Positions 43,452-52,623 are shown, counted from the first letter of the stretch. The stretch: 64,000 nucleotides of DNA from Herpetosiphon sp042688385 (GCF_042688385.1 NZ_JBHUPY010000015.1:124001-188000), one strand, 5' to 3'. A program made the numbers and translations. Notes: generated by a model not told the origin, from the letters alone.

Positions 43452-44336
43452 ATGCTGAATGCGCCGTCTGTTGCATCATCGCTTGATCCTGAAGTTTCCC
43501 CACCGATTGTTCGTGTGCCCGGTTTAGTTGGGCTGCCGTTTTTACAGCATGGTTTTTCAACCCGAACCTGTGGCAATCTGGCGACTCGTTATGGCCCACC
43601 AGCAGAAGTTGGCGCAGCGCGGCGGACGTTTGCGCGAGTTGCTGGGATTGATGCCAGCCGCGTGGCTCACTTTGCGCTAACCCATAGCTCACGGGTTGGC
43701 TTAGTTAGCGATCCCGATTGCATGGCGATCGATAGCACGCCGCATCGTATCTCGGTGCGTGGTTTGTTGGCCGATGCCTCGCCGCGTGACCTTAGTTTTA
43801 TCAATGCGCAGGGAATTCCCAATCAACAAGGGGTTGATAGCCTGATTACGACCACACGCAATTTGGCCTTGTTTATGGTGGTTGGCGATGCAGCGCCGGT
43901 GATTATTACCACGCGCCAAGGCAAAGCGGTGGCGCTCGTCAACATGGGTTTGGTGGGCACAGTCAACAACATTTTAGCCCACACGATTGAGGCGTTGTGC
44001 CATTTGGTGGCTTGTCAGCCAAGCGATTTAATTGTAGGCATCGGCCCTACTGTTGGCCCTTGCTGCTATGCTTTGGCTCAGTCGCTCACTTGGGCTCAAG
44101 TTGTTTCGCCTGCCTTTTTTCAACAGCACGGCCCCAACGCCCCGGGCATTATCATCCGCGATGAGCAATATTTCTTCGATTTGCCGCGCATGATTGGCTT
44201 TTTGCTTGAGCAAGAGGGCGTGCAAAGTGCCAATATTCACTCAATTGATCGTTGCACTGCCTGCCCCGATACGGCTTTTTTTGGCCATTATGCTGGCGTG
44301 GCTGGGCGCTTTGGAGCTTTAGTCGCTTTGCGTTAG
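43452..44336 (+). CDS. Laccase-domain (PgeF/YfiH-like) protein lacking catalytic residues
   Basis: 294 residues of the multicopper-oxidase-like laccase-domain family (PF02578), whose members act as peptidoglycan-editing factors or purine nucleosidases. The fold markers are present: LQHGFSTRTCGNLAT, LTHSSRVGL (retains the first His, H78), GVDSLITTTRNLALFMV and VGIGPTVGPCCYAL. But the second motif, usually ADCLPV, is GDAAPV (A147 where Cys is expected), and the third, usually AHAGWRG, is NMGLVGT (N164 where His is expected). So two of the three metal or catalytic residues are missing. It is either a regulatory or inactive paralogue or has another activity. Convergent with, and overlapping, the next gene by 4 nt. 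Confidence 0.8.
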   Translation: MLNAPSVASSLDPEVSPPIVRVPGLVGLPFLQHGFSTRTCGNLATRYGPPAEVGAARRTFARVAGIDASRVAHFALTHSSRVGLVSDPDCMAIDSTPHRISVRGLLADASPRDLSFINAQGIPNQQGVDSLITTTRNLALFMVVGDAAPVIITTRQGKAVALVNMGLVGTVNNILAHTIEALCHLVACQPSDLIVGIGPTVGPCCYALAQSLTWAQVVSPAFFQQHGPNAPGIIIRDEQYFFDLPRMIGFLLEQEGVQSANIHSIDRCTACPDTAFFGHYAGVAGRFGALVALR

Positions 44337-45277
44337 GGCAAATAGGCTGCAAACAAGCCCAAAACTAATTCTGGCCGAAATAATAACGGGGCCGGAATAA
44401 TCGTCCAACTCAGGGTCCAAATAATTTGACGATAGCTTGAACGCCGCAACCAAGCCCGCAACCTGCGCTGGCGCTCCAAACTGGTAGCCGCAATTTGAAC
44501 CACAAAATAGCCAGTTGGCCAGCCCCAACCACCAGCCGCCGGATAGCTCAGCAGCAATTCATGCAATAGGCCAGAAACAATAAAAACCATCGCTGCCGCC
44601 CAGCGTGAGCCAATGATTGGCTTCAATGGCTGCCAAACCACCACACTCAACACCTCGTGGACTGCCATATTCCAGCGCTTGCCCCACCACTCGCTTACCG
44701 AGCGCGCATAGATTGGCGCTAAAAATAAGGGCTGCATCTGCCAGCCAAAGGCCTGCCAAATAGCCAAATAGACCCGCGTAACCCCAAAAAATAAGCTGAC
44801 GACTACACCAACCAAGGCCAGCCAACAGCGCCATAACAGCCATAAGCCAACCGTTGGCGTTGGCCAAAACCATGCAACCAACCCAATCACTCCGCCAAAC
44901 CCCAACCACAATGCACCATGGGCCAGATTTTTGCGCCAAGCGAGATCAGGCTGGCGTGGCAAGAACCATGGCTCAAGCTGCATGCCCAGCCAAAAAATAA
45001 ATCCCAAGCTGCGCCAAAAGCCAAGTTGCTTGGTTTGCGAATGTGGGCTGTAGAGCAAGCGCCAACCTTTAAACGCCAGATAGGTTGGAACCCAGATTGC
45101 GATAATGCGGCCCCAAAGCGGCCAAGGCTGACTGAGCCAAAGCCCATTGCCGATGGCCAAGAGGGCTAAAAACCAAGCTGCCCAGCGTCGTTGCTGAGCA
45201 TCTCGGAGATACTGGGGCAGGCTCAAAAGTGCCAAACCAGTGCTAATCAAAAGGCTAATTAACCACACAACCCTCAT
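44333..45277 (-). CDS. MBOAT/wax-synthase-like membrane acyltransferase
   Basis: 314 residues with about seven or eight hydrophobic segments. Two family landmarks are visible: SVSEWWGKRWNMAVHEVL, like the wax-synthase FWGRRWH box, and VSGLLHELLLSYPA, with the conserved active-site-type His after Ser-Gly. Such enzymes esterify fatty alcohols, sterols or glycans with fatty acyl groups in the membrane. Here a long-chain acyl-CoA synthetase is close by (46.5 kb), which could supply substrate, though it is on the other strand. Start ATG 45277 overlaps the stop of the upstream gene (ATGA), so they are coupled. Confidence 0.8.
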   Translation of the reverse strand: MRVVWLISLLISTGLALLSLPQYLRDAQQRRWAAWFLALLAIGNGLWLSQPWPLWGRIIAIWVPTYLAFKGWRLLYSPHSQTKQLGFWRSLGFIFWLGMQLEPWFLPRQPDLAWRKNLAHGALWLGFGGVIGLVAWFWPTPTVGLWLLWRCWLALVGVVVSLFFGVTRVYLAIWQAFGWQMQPLFLAPIYARSVSEWWGKRWNMAVHEVLSVVVWQPLKPIIGSRWAAAMVFIVSGLLHELLLSYPAAGGWGWPTGYFVVQIAATSLERQRRLRAWLRRSSYRQIIWTLSWTIIPAPLLFRPELVLGLFAAYLP

Positions 45278-45789
45278 CGAGCGTCGTTGCCTTGCAGTGG
45301 CTCAAGCTGAACGATAGCGTGACGCAATTGGGCCATATAATCCATTTCTTCAAGGTCGAGGTTGGCGCGTTCGACCGCCAATTGGATTAAGCTAACCAAG
45401 CCGCGCTCAGGATCGTTGACTTTGCGTTCCCATTGGGCACTGGTCAGGCCACGCAACAAGCCCAAGCTGGTTTCGCGAATATCCATAAAACTGCCAAGCT
45501 CCTCGGCTGGGTTGAGCACAAACGCCTTGGGATAGCGATTGAAAATCGTATTCAACGTGGGGTTTTCAGTTTTCAGGGCTTGCTCAACCACAGCGATTAA
45601 TTCGACTTCGCCGCGGCGCAGGCTGGAAAGGACTTGGGCTAATGAACGAGCAAAACCTTGAGGTCGCTCTTGTTGAACATCAGGCTGTAAGCCAAAAACC
45701 CGCAAGCGCACGTTATCGAGCGTGCTGGCCATCACTGATAAAGCCCATAGTTCGTTATGAACTGGATCGTAAACATCGGAATGTGCCAT
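45274..45789 (-). CDS. Small protein, possible DinB-like four-helix fold
   Basis: 171 residues from ATG 45789 (AAGGGG upstream); the frame continues to 45840 but that part has no site. The sequence is helical. The later part reads LLRGLTSAQWERKVNDPERGLVSLIQLAVERANLDLEEMDYMAQLRHAI, the spacing pattern of DinB/DUF664-type four-helix bundles (W, then His in the last helix). That assignment is low confidence. The gene overlaps the MBOAT start by 4 nt, so they form an operon, but no common function is evident. Confidence 0.6.
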   Translation of the reverse strand: MAHSDVYDPVHNELWALSVMASTLDNVRLRVFGLQPDVQQERPQGFARSLAQVLSSLRRGEVELIAVVEQALKTENPTLNTIFNRYPKAFVLNPAEELGSFMDIRETSLGLLRGLTSAQWERKVNDPERGLVSLIQLAVERANLDLEEMDYMAQLRHAIVQLEPLQGNDAR

Positions 45790-46140
45790 GATCAAATATC
45801 CCCTTAATTGGCAATCGACATGCACTGCTAAGTATAGCAAAGAGTTGCTATCAGGTAGCGGATTTAGATGATTATGCTGGTTCGTTTTGGATGTTTAGAG
45901 TGATTTGAATCTTTTCGCCACCCTTTCGTCCCGCCACCGGCGGGAGACGCAGGGGGTTTTCATCCCCCTGCACCCCCAAATATTTCTTCGTGGACTGTTA
46001 TTAGACTTCAATTGAACCAACCATTTGCTTGGATAGTTTCTTGATCTGACCGAATGACTTCGCTGAAACTACTTGCCGCGCAGCTTAAAAAACTGTATCA
46101 TACGCCTAGATTCCACTACAGTGCATTTATGGGAGCCTTC
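45790..46140. other. Intergenic: tandem hairpins and promoter
   Basis: It holds two strong hairpins (45928-45971). A promoter follows for the 66-aa gene: TTGCCG (46073-46078) and TATCAT (46096-46101) with a 17-bp spacer. No coding potential that I trust. Confidence 0.5.
45928..45971. repeat. Two adjacent GC-rich hairpins (intergenic repeat type)
   Basis: GTCCCGCC/GGCGGGAGAC (45928-45948) is followed directly by GCAGGGGG/CCCCCTGC (45949-45971) with short loops. It lies between divergent genes and looks like a mobile-repeat (REP-type) element. It is a different family from the CCCCTCTCCC palindromes. Confidence 0.6.
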
Positions 46141-46341
46141 ATGCAGGTTTTTGTCCACCTCGATGAATTATTAACGCCAGCCTTGCTTCAACAACATCAA
46201 CGCCATATCGTTGATTTTTTGGAGATGGAAGGCATCGCGCCTGAAGCCGAGGTTGGGCGCACCAAAGTCAGTGAACGCGCCGCCAAAGAATTACTCGCCG
46301 AACTCGCCCATGATCTCGATCAAACACCAGAAGATCAGTAA
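46141..46341 (+). CDS. Small acidic protein, unknown
   Basis: 66 residues from ATG 46141 with GGGAG 7 nt upstream; the frame starts at 46054 but that extension runs through the promoter. It is helical, with HLDELLTPALLQQHQRH and SERAAKELLAELAHDLDQT, and no signal or membrane segment. It looks like a small regulatory or antitoxin-like protein but there is no partner beside it. I do not recognise the family. Confidence 0.6.
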   Translation: MQVFVHLDELLTPALLQQHQRHIVDFLEMEGIAPEAEVGRTKVSERAAKELLAELAHDLDQTPEDQ

Positions 46342-46493
46342 AACACGCTGATCCTGCGTTCTAGCCACCGATCGTCAATGGCCGTTGCCAGCTGGCAATG
46401 ATTTAACATCAGCTGTATAGCCCCAATATCCTTGCTAACCACAGACGTTGTCGTTCGCCGTTGAATTGCTGCAAAGGTCTATGGAGGTAGCCC

Positions 46494-48278
46494 ATGTCGT
46501 TTCGTAACCTTGGTGAGTTGTTTCGCGAGCGTTCCCAAACCTTTGCCCATCTCAACCGCTGGCGAACTAGGCGCAATGGCGAATGGTTGACTTGCACCAA
46601 CGCCGAACATCAACGCCATGTCTATCAACTGATGGCTGGGTTTCAAGCGTTGGGGCTGCAAAAAGGCGATCGGGTGGGGATTATGGCCAACACCAGTGTC
46701 GATTGGCTTGAATCGGATTGGGCGCTGGTTTGTTCTGGGGCTGTGCCAGTTTCAATTTATCCCTCACTGCTGGCCGATACCGTGGCCTTTATTGCCCAAG
46801 ATGCTGAACTTAAATTCCTGCTGATTGAAAATCGCGAACAATACGATAAATTGCAAGCAGTCCGCTCGCAACTTGAGCATATCGAGCGAGTAATTATTTT
46901 TGATGGCCGCGATTTGCCCAGCGACGACCCTTGGATTTTATCGCTCACTAGTTTGCGCCGCATGGCAACCAACGATTCAACCGCCCAAGAGGTTTTTGCT
47001 GCCACCTGCGCCCAACAGATTGAGCCTGAAGATCTGGCGACGATCGTTTATACCTCGGGCACGACTGGCAATCCCAAGGGGGCAATGTTAGCCCATCGCG
47101 CTTTGCTCGGTGAGTTAAACGCCATTCGCACTACGATGGGCATGAAGGTCGGCGAAGATGATGTGTTGTTTTTGCCAGCAGCGCATATTTTTGGCCGCTT
47201 GCAGCATATGTGCGGGGTGGATAACGGTCTCAATACGGCAATCATCGAATCGATTAAACAAGTGCTTGACGATGTGCAAGCAATCAAACCAACCTTCTTT
47301 TTCAGCGTCCCCCGCATGTACGAAAAGATTTTTAGCACCGCCCAAGCGCGCGCCGAAGCTAGCCCGATTCGCAAGCGGATTTTTGCTTGGGCCATCAAGA
47401 TCGCGCGCCAACAAAGTGGCTACAAAGCCCAAAAAGCTGCTGCGCCTGCCAGCTTCAAGCTAAAATATGGCTTGGCTGATCGCTTGGTGTTTAAGAAGGT
47501 TCGTAGTTTGCTTGGCGGTAATATTCGCTATGCGATTACTGGCGGCGCGCCGCTCGACATCGAAATTTTGGAATTTTTCAATGGCGCTGGGGTCTTGTTG
47601 CTTGAAGGCTGGGGCTTGACCGAGACCTCTGCCGCCGTAACCGCCAATCGCCCAGACGATTATCGGCTTGGGACGGTTGGCAAGGTGTTTCCTGGCAACG
47701 AACTCAAAATTGCCGCCGATGGCGAGGTGCTAGTGCGCGGCAATTTGGTAATGAGCGGCTACTACAATAATCAGAAAAAAACCGACGAAGCATTAATTAA
47801 TGGCTGGTTTCACACGGGCGACATTGGCACCATTGATGCTGATGGCTTTTTGAGCATCGTTGATCGCAAAAAAGATTTGCTGATTACTGCATCGGGCAAA
47901 AATATTGCGCCGCAAGCAGTCGAAGCTGCCTTTAAAAATAGCCCCTACATCTCGCAATGTGCAGTGTTTGGCGACCGCCGACCCTATTTGGTGGCGCTCT
48001 TCACGCTCGATCTGGAAGCAGTGACCGCTTGGGCTAATCGCGAGCATGTGCCGGTTGATGCTAATTTACATAAACATCCCAAATTGCTGGCCGCGATTGA
48101 GCACGAAGTCCAAACGATCAACCCAAGCTTGCCTTCGTTCGAGCAAATTAAGGCCTATGAAATTTTGGCCGAAGATTTTACAATTGAAAACGATTTACTT
48201 ACGCCAACGCTCAAAATTCGTCGCCGCCAAATCTACGACCGTTTTGCCAAAACGTTTGAGCAATTGTACAAACGCTAG
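46494..48278 (+). CDS. Long-chain acyl-CoA synthetase (AMP-forming)
   Basis: 594 residues with the ANL-superfamily motifs: P-loop IVYTSGTTGNPKGAM near residue 185, SVPRMYEKI, GWGLTETSA near 375, HTGDIGTIDADG and VDRKKDLLITASGKNIAP near 460. The C-terminal domain has the adenylate-catalysing Lys in the RRRQIYDRFAKTFEQLY end. It is of the FadD15/long-chain type found in bacteria with no FACS tail. GGAGG lies 7 nt before the ATG. It would activate fatty acids for beta-oxidation or lipid synthesis. The next gene follows within 10 nt. Confidence 0.92.
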   Translation: MSFRNLGELFRERSQTFAHLNRWRTRRNGEWLTCTNAEHQRHVYQLMAGFQALGLQKGDRVGIMANTSVDWLESDWALVCSGAVPVSIYPSLLADTVAFIAQDAELKFLLIENREQYDKLQAVRSQLEHIERVIIFDGRDLPSDDPWILSLTSLRRMATNDSTAQEVFAATCAQQIEPEDLATIVYTSGTTGNPKGAMLAHRALLGELNAIRTTMGMKVGEDDVLFLPAAHIFGRLQHMCGVDNGLNTAIIESIKQVLDDVQAIKPTFFFSVPRMYEKIFSTAQARAEASPIRKRIFAWAIKIARQQSGYKAQKAAAPASFKLKYGLADRLVFKKVRSLLGGNIRYAITGGAPLDIEILEFFNGAGVLLLEGWGLTETSAAVTANRPDDYRLGTVGKVFPGNELKIAADGEVLVRGNLVMSGYYNNQKKTDEALINGWFHTGDIGTIDADGFLSIVDRKKDLLITASGKNIAPQAVEAAFKNSPYISQCAVFGDRRPYLVALFTLDLEAVTAWANREHVPVDANLHKHPKLLAAIEHEVQTINPSLPSFEQIKAYEILAEDFTIENDLLTPTLKIRRRQIYDRFAKTFEQLYKR

Positions 48279-48287
48279 AGGATTGTT

Positions 48288-48944
48288 GTGATTACGATTC
48301 AAACCTTGGCCATCGGCCAGCCCCAAACCTACCACGATGAAAAAGGCGCTTGGTCGTCGGCGATTGGCCGCCATGCTGTTGCTACGCCAGTGCGCCTCGA
48401 AAGCTTGGGCCATGTTGGCGATGCAGTTGCCGACACCAAAAACCATGGCGGGCCGGATAAAGCTGTGTGTTGCCAGCCAGCCAGCCATTATCCCTTGTGG
48501 CAAGCAGAATATGGGCTAGCAGCTGATCACCCGATGTTGCAGCCAAGCGGCATCGGCGAAAACTGGACGCTGAGCAATGCCACTGAGCACGATGTTTGTA
48601 TTGGCGATGTGTTTAAGGTTGGAAGCGCACTGGTGCAGGTCTGTGCGCCGCGCTACCCGTGCACCAAACAAGATCGCAAACTTGGGCTTGATGGCTTGCA
48701 ACAACGCACAATCGCCAGCTTGCGCAGCGGCTTTTATCTGCGGGTATTGCAGCCTGGCGAGGTACAAGTTGGCGATTCATTGGAATTAATCGAGCGTCCG
48801 CATCCTGAAATTACTGTGCATAAAGTTAACCAACATCTGCACCACGATCGCGATGAAGCCTTTGGGCGTGAGTTGTTGGCCATGCCCGAACTTGCCGCTA
48901 GCTGGAAGCGAATTATTCAGATGATTATTCCCAGTTTGGCCTAG
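48288..48944 (+). CDS. MOSC domain-containing protein (YiiM-like)
   Basis: 218 residues, GTG start at 48288 with AGAGGA 6 nt upstream. The MOSC domain has GGPDKAVC, GENWTLSN and the RYPCTKQ Cys that binds the sulfur-carrying substrate. A C-terminal three-helix extension follows, ending LAASWKRIIQMI, as in YiiM, which reduces N-hydroxylated bases with a molybdenum cofactor. Ordering after the acyl-CoA synthetase is not functionally obvious. Its partner would be a molybdopterin-using enzyme elsewhere. Confidence 0.85.
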   Translation: MITIQTLAIGQPQTYHDEKGAWSSAIGRHAVATPVRLESLGHVGDAVADTKNHGGPDKAVCCQPASHYPLWQAEYGLAADHPMLQPSGIGENWTLSNATEHDVCIGDVFKVGSALVQVCAPRYPCTKQDRKLGLDGLQQRTIASLRSGFYLRVLQPGEVQVGDSLELIERPHPEITVHKVNQHLHHDRDEAFGRELLAMPELAASWKRIIQMIIPSLA

Positions 48945-48947
48945 ATT

Positions 48948-49045
48948 CCCTCACCCCCAGCCCCTCTCCCACTGGACGCGGGAGAGGGGAGACCCGTTAT
49001 TAAAGCCCCTCGCCCGCGGGCGGGAGAGGGGTTGGGGTGAGGGGG
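48948..49045. repeat. Palindromic intergenic repeat (copy C)
   Basis: CCCTCACCCCCAGCCCCTCT near the left and its near complement at the right end (GAGAGGGGTTGGGGTGAGGG) frame internal CGCGGGAGAGGGG and CCCCTCGCCCGC. It lies between convergent genes and may act as a terminator for both. Confidence 0.75.
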
Positions 49046-49054
49046 TTTTAAATT

Positions 49055-49585
49055 CTATAGCAGTTGCTCAAGCTCGGCGCGCATGGCCACGCGGGCGCTT
49101 GCTGGCAAACCAGCGGCGATATGGCCTTGGGCAATTGTCGTTAATTCAGGACTACATTCAGCTTCAGCCAACGCCCGAAAGCCCAAGCGCGCATACAATT
49201 CAGCATTCCAAGCAATATCGTTGAAGGTGAGCAAGCTCATGCTGCGATAGCCATGGGCCTTGCCCCACGCTGCGACTGCCGCGATCAATCTGCGGCCTAA
49301 GCCACGTTGGCCATGGCTTGGATGCACATCAAGCTCACTGAGATAGACTTCGGCATCGACAATTTTGGCCAATGCAAAGCCAACCGGTGTATCGTGAGCA
49401 TCGACTGCAACCCAAACCCCATCCCAAGCAAAATAAGCTTGTAAATCGTCGAGGCTTGCTGGCGGCCATGCAGCAATAAAAGCGTGCTGGGTTGGCACAA
49501 ACAGCTGAGCAGCTGCCACCTCGATTGCTGGCAACAAGCTTAATTCTGCTTGGCTTGGCCGCCGAATTGTATACGTTGGTTGCAT
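49055..49585 (-). CDS. GNAT family N-acetyltransferase
   Basis: 176 residues with the GNAT fold: motif A is DVHPSHGQRGLGRRLI (Q/R-x-x-G-x-G/A for acetyl-CoA), preceded by the WVAVDAHDTPVGFALAKI strand and followed by SMSLLTFNDIAWNAELYARLGF. Substrate unknown; acceptors may be small amines, peptides or antibiotics. AGGA lies 8 nt before ATG 49585. Confidence 0.85.
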   Translation of the reverse strand: MQPTYTIRRPSQAELSLLPAIEVAAAQLFVPTQHAFIAAWPPASLDDLQAYFAWDGVWVAVDAHDTPVGFALAKIVDAEVYLSELDVHPSHGQRGLGRRLIAAVAAWGKAHGYRSMSLLTFNDIAWNAELYARLGFRALAEAECSPELTTIAQGHIAAGLPASARVAMRAELEQLL

Positions 49586-49603
49586 TATTAATTCCTCGCT
49601 CGG

Positions 49604-50644
49604 TTACTCTGGAAGCTGCCACAATTGAATCTCATCATACGTTAACACCGCCAATAGTGGCTTCGAAGGATGCCACTCGACAGTAGAAGAATGATCAACT
49701 TCGATTGTAGAATAGAGTTCGATTTGTTGGGTGCGATGATTAAGTATGCTAAACAGTGATGGTTTATATAAAACAGTGTAATTGCCATCGGGGCTAATTG
49801 CTTGGGTACACCCACTGAATCCTGAGATTGGGACTGTTTTGATAATGCTGTTTTGCCAAATTGTAAGCTTTTCTGCATCGGCTTTAAGATTTCCAACAAT
49901 TAAATTATGATTTGCTTCAATATCAATTGAATAATATACATCATTAATTAATTTTTGTAATTCCCCTGTTGTTATATTAAAAGTATACACTGCATCGTAA
50001 CCATTAATGATTAGAATAAATTTATTTGACCATTCAATAGCATTAATAAGCTTGAATTTTTGAGGTAATATTCTGATTAGTTTCCCTTTTTCATTAAAAA
50101 GTGTAATTTGATTGTAATAGTTATTAGTATAGGAATAATATTCAACAACAGCTAATTCATTAGTATTTTGATTCCAAAGGAGGTTTTGATAGGTAGAATT
50201 CATGCCATTATCAATCCGTTTGATGATTGTGCCATCGGCTGACCATAGAATAAATGTTTCACGATACGACACCGCCAAAATATCCTTCGTTGGATGCCAT
50301 TCTAGCTTATCGACAATACCGACATCATCAAATTTAATTTCCAGCTGGCGTAAGCATATGCCATCAAGTGAGTAGATCGAAACAATACCTTTTGCTAAAC
50401 TCAATGGGCTTGTATGGGCAACGGCCAACAAATCACCACGAGCATTCCACGCCATTGTTTTACCACTCTCTGGTAATTTAATCGTATGGACGAGCGTCAG
50501 CGTGTCCACAGGCGTAAGCTGCTCCAGGGTAAATGGCCGATTGGCCCAATAGAAATAGCCAGCAGCACTGACCAGCAAGGCCAGCAAAATGCCAAAACTT
50601 AACAGGGTTTGCCAACGCGATTTCAGTGGTTTAAGAATTTGCAT
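49604..50644 (-). CDS. Membrane-anchored WD40-like propeller protein
   Basis: 346 residues. One membrane segment near the N terminus (LLSFGILLALLVSAAGYFYW, about 14-34) holds a beta-propeller outside. WD40-like repeats appear as MAWNARGDLLAVAH, LEWHPTKDILAVSY, LLWNQNTNELAVVE, ISPDGNYTVLY and VEWHPSKPLLAVLTYDEIQLWQLP. The middle of the gene is AT-richer than its ends. Ligand unknown. It is between a GNAT gene and a small hypothetical on the same strand. Confidence 0.72.
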   Translation of the reverse strand: MQILKPLKSRWQTLLSFGILLALLVSAAGYFYWANRPFTLEQLTPVDTLTLVHTIKLPESGKTMAWNARGDLLAVAHTSPLSLAKGIVSIYSLDGICLRQLEIKFDDVGIVDKLEWHPTKDILAVSYRETFILWSADGTIIKRIDNGMNSTYQNLLWNQNTNELAVVEYYSYTNNYYNQITLFNEKGKLIRILPQKFKLINAIEWSNKFILIINGYDAVYTFNITTGELQKLINDVYYSIDIEANHNLIVGNLKADAEKLTIWQNSIIKTVPISGFSGCTQAISPDGNYTVLYKPSLFSILNHRTQQIELYSTIEVDHSSTVEWHPSKPLLAVLTYDEIQLWQLPE

Positions 50645-50703
50645 AGTCTCTCCTACTCAAGCTATTGCTGTACTCTCATTATCTACGATGGATTGAAGCA
50701 TAA

Positions 50704-50737
50704 ACAAAACTCCTTTGGCAATACAACCAAAGGAGTT
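50704..50737 (-). terminator. Rho-independent terminator
   Basis: On the minus strand AACTCCTTTGG pairs perfectly with CCAAAGGAGTT across 8 nt and runs into TTTTGTTT. It ends the gene at 50755. Confidence 0.85.
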
Positions 50738-50754
50738 GGAAATTGGTTCAAATG

Positions 50755-51459
50755 CTAGGCGGTTGGAGGGCGGAGATAGGTGCGATCTTGCAGGTTGGCT
50801 AGCTCGGTTTCTTCAGTCTCGTCATCGTCGTCTAGCTCGGGCATTGGAGCTTGAAAGCTGTGTAGCGCATCGAGCACTTTGCTGACGTTCTGCATCAGGT
50901 CGCGAATTTCTTGGCGTAACTCGTGTTCTTCGTGTAGCGCTTCGCCAAATGGCCACGACTGACGACCAGTTACCGTGCCAACGAAGGCCATATATTCGCC
51001 AGTAAAATGCAATTGCACATCAATATCCAGCGGTTGATAATCGAAGGTTTTATCTTTGGTTGCTGCTTGAATAGCTTGGGTCAATTGTGGAATATTGACC
51101 ACATTAAAGCGCTGTTCCTCGGTCAGAGGAATTGCATAATTCAAATCAAAATCGAGATCAACGTTGTAGGCACAGCCTTCAATTGCGTGCAAACATGGCT
51201 CATCAGTATCGTGATACAAGGCACAGATTGCATCGCTGCCCATCACCGAAATCGCGGTTAGCGCTGCATCCCAAGTAAAGCTAATGGTCGCAACAACATG
51301 TTCCATCTGGGTGTCGCGCTGCTTGGCCGGCTGGCAACTGATGCTCAACGTCCGCGCCAACGAGTGCGGATCTAGCTGTTCTTGCGAAAATTGAATCGCT
51401 AACCCTGCTCGCTCCGCCTCGCTAATTAATACCGTAACCACTGCTTCATATGTTAACAT
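50755..51459 (-). CDS. Hypothetical protein with acidic C terminus
   Basis: 234 residues, ATG 51459 with GGAG 6 nt upstream. The body alternates beta and alpha: TISFTWDAALTAISVMGSDA, AYNVDLDFDLNYAIPLTEEQ and PLDIDVQLHFTGEYMAFVGTVTGR. The tail is very acidic (ELDDDDETEETE). No signal, membrane segment or Cys motif is consistent. I do not recognise it. A strong terminator follows. Confidence 0.65.
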   Translation of the reverse strand: MLTYEAVVTVLISEAERAGLAIQFSQEQLDPHSLARTLSISCQPAKQRDTQMEHVVATISFTWDAALTAISVMGSDAICALYHDTDEPCLHAIEGCAYNVDLDFDLNYAIPLTEEQRFNVVNIPQLTQAIQAATKDKTFDYQPLDIDVQLHFTGEYMAFVGTVTGRQSWPFGEALHEEHELRQEIRDLMQNVSKVLDALHSFQAPMPELDDDDETEETELANLQDRTYLRPPTA

Positions 51460-51555
51460 CTTCGCTCCTTTCAGCGAGGCTTGTTGTGTCCATGGTCATT
51501 ATAGCACTGTCAATCATGGCGCAACATTTGACGCTCGTAGGAGATTGTAAATCGC

Positions 51556-52623
51556 TTAGGCTAAAACTTCAGCTAAAAAACGGTCGGTCACATGCTCCCA
51601 ACTATATTGTTGAACATGCTGCAAGCCATAATCACGATAGCGTTGTTGTAACTCAGGGTTTTGCAATAGTTCGATAATTGCTTTGGCGATCGCCGCTACA
51701 TCGCTTGGCCCAACCAAGGTGCCTGCTTGACCATGCGGCACAACTTCGGGAATCGCCGCAGCGTTGGTGCTAACAATCGGCAAGCCGCTGGCCATCGCTT
51801 CTAGAAAGACAATGCCAAAGCCTTCTTGGACGCTGGGCAAGCAAAAAATGCTGCTCCGACCATACCACGCTCGCACTTCAGCATCGTCGGCGAGCGCGCC
51901 AAGCATGCGTACCGAGGTTTCGAGGTTGTAGGCGCGCACTACGCCGCGCAACAAATCGTGATCAGGTCCATCGCCAATAATCACCAGTTGGGCTTGCGGT
52001 ACATGCTCAACGACGCTGGCAAAGGCCCGAATCAAATCGATCACATGTTTACGTGGATACTGGCGGGCAACGCACAAAACTGTCCATGGATCGCGCTGGT
52101 TGCTCTGGGCTTGCTCCTGCCACAAACTCAAATCGATGCCTTCGGGAACAATCCCAACCTTGCTGGTTGGCACACCATAATGGGCGTGAATCATCTGGCG
52201 GCAATATTCGCTAGTTGAAATGACTTTGGGCGCACGCCGTGCATTGAGCATTTCGATGCGCGAGAGCGACCACAACAAGCCACGAATAAAGCCCTGTTCA
52301 TGGCGCTGCTCCTCGGCAATTACGCCCTTGATGCTACAGGTATAGGGCACATTTAAACGCTGGGCAACCCGCACTCCATCAATATCGAAGCCAACGACTA
52401 AATCATAGCTGTGGTTGGCAAGGCGACGGGGCAATTGCCAGTTGTAATATAAACGGCGCATGGTCAAGTTGCGCGGCCAATTACCGACTGGCACAATCCG
52501 ATCGACAAGGTGACCTCGGGCTTGCAAGGTGCGCGCTAAACCGCCGATTGCCGCCGCCGTGCCACTGCCATCAACCACCGTTTGTAACCACGAATCTAAG
52601 AATGCAATTCGCAATTGCTGCAT
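51556..52623 (-). CDS. Glycosyltransferase family 4
   Basis: 355 residues. The GT-B fold starts with RIAFLDSWLQTVVDGSGTAAAIGGLARTL in the N-terminal domain. The donor half has the usual VPEGIDLSLW, VLCVARQYPRKHVIDLIRAF and VIIGDGPDHDLL, and the sugar-nucleotide site EX7E-like block PSVQEGFGIVFLEAMASGLP. It would transfer a sugar from a nucleotide donor to a lipid or polysaccharide. It is probably part of a polysaccharide pathway, but no neighbour supports a specific one. Start ATG 52623 follows GAAGG. Confidence 0.88.
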   Translation of the reverse strand: MQQLRIAFLDSWLQTVVDGSGTAAAIGGLARTLQARGHLVDRIVPVGNWPRNLTMRRLYYNWQLPRRLANHSYDLVVGFDIDGVRVAQRLNVPYTCSIKGVIAEEQRHEQGFIRGLLWSLSRIEMLNARRAPKVISTSEYCRQMIHAHYGVPTSKVGIVPEGIDLSLWQEQAQSNQRDPWTVLCVARQYPRKHVIDLIRAFASVVEHVPQAQLVIIGDGPDHDLLRGVVRAYNLETSVRMLGALADDAEVRAWYGRSSIFCLPSVQEGFGIVFLEAMASGLPIVSTNAAAIPEVVPHGQAGTLVGPSDVAAIAKAIIELLQNPELQQRYRDYGLQHVQQYSWEHVTDRFLAEVLA

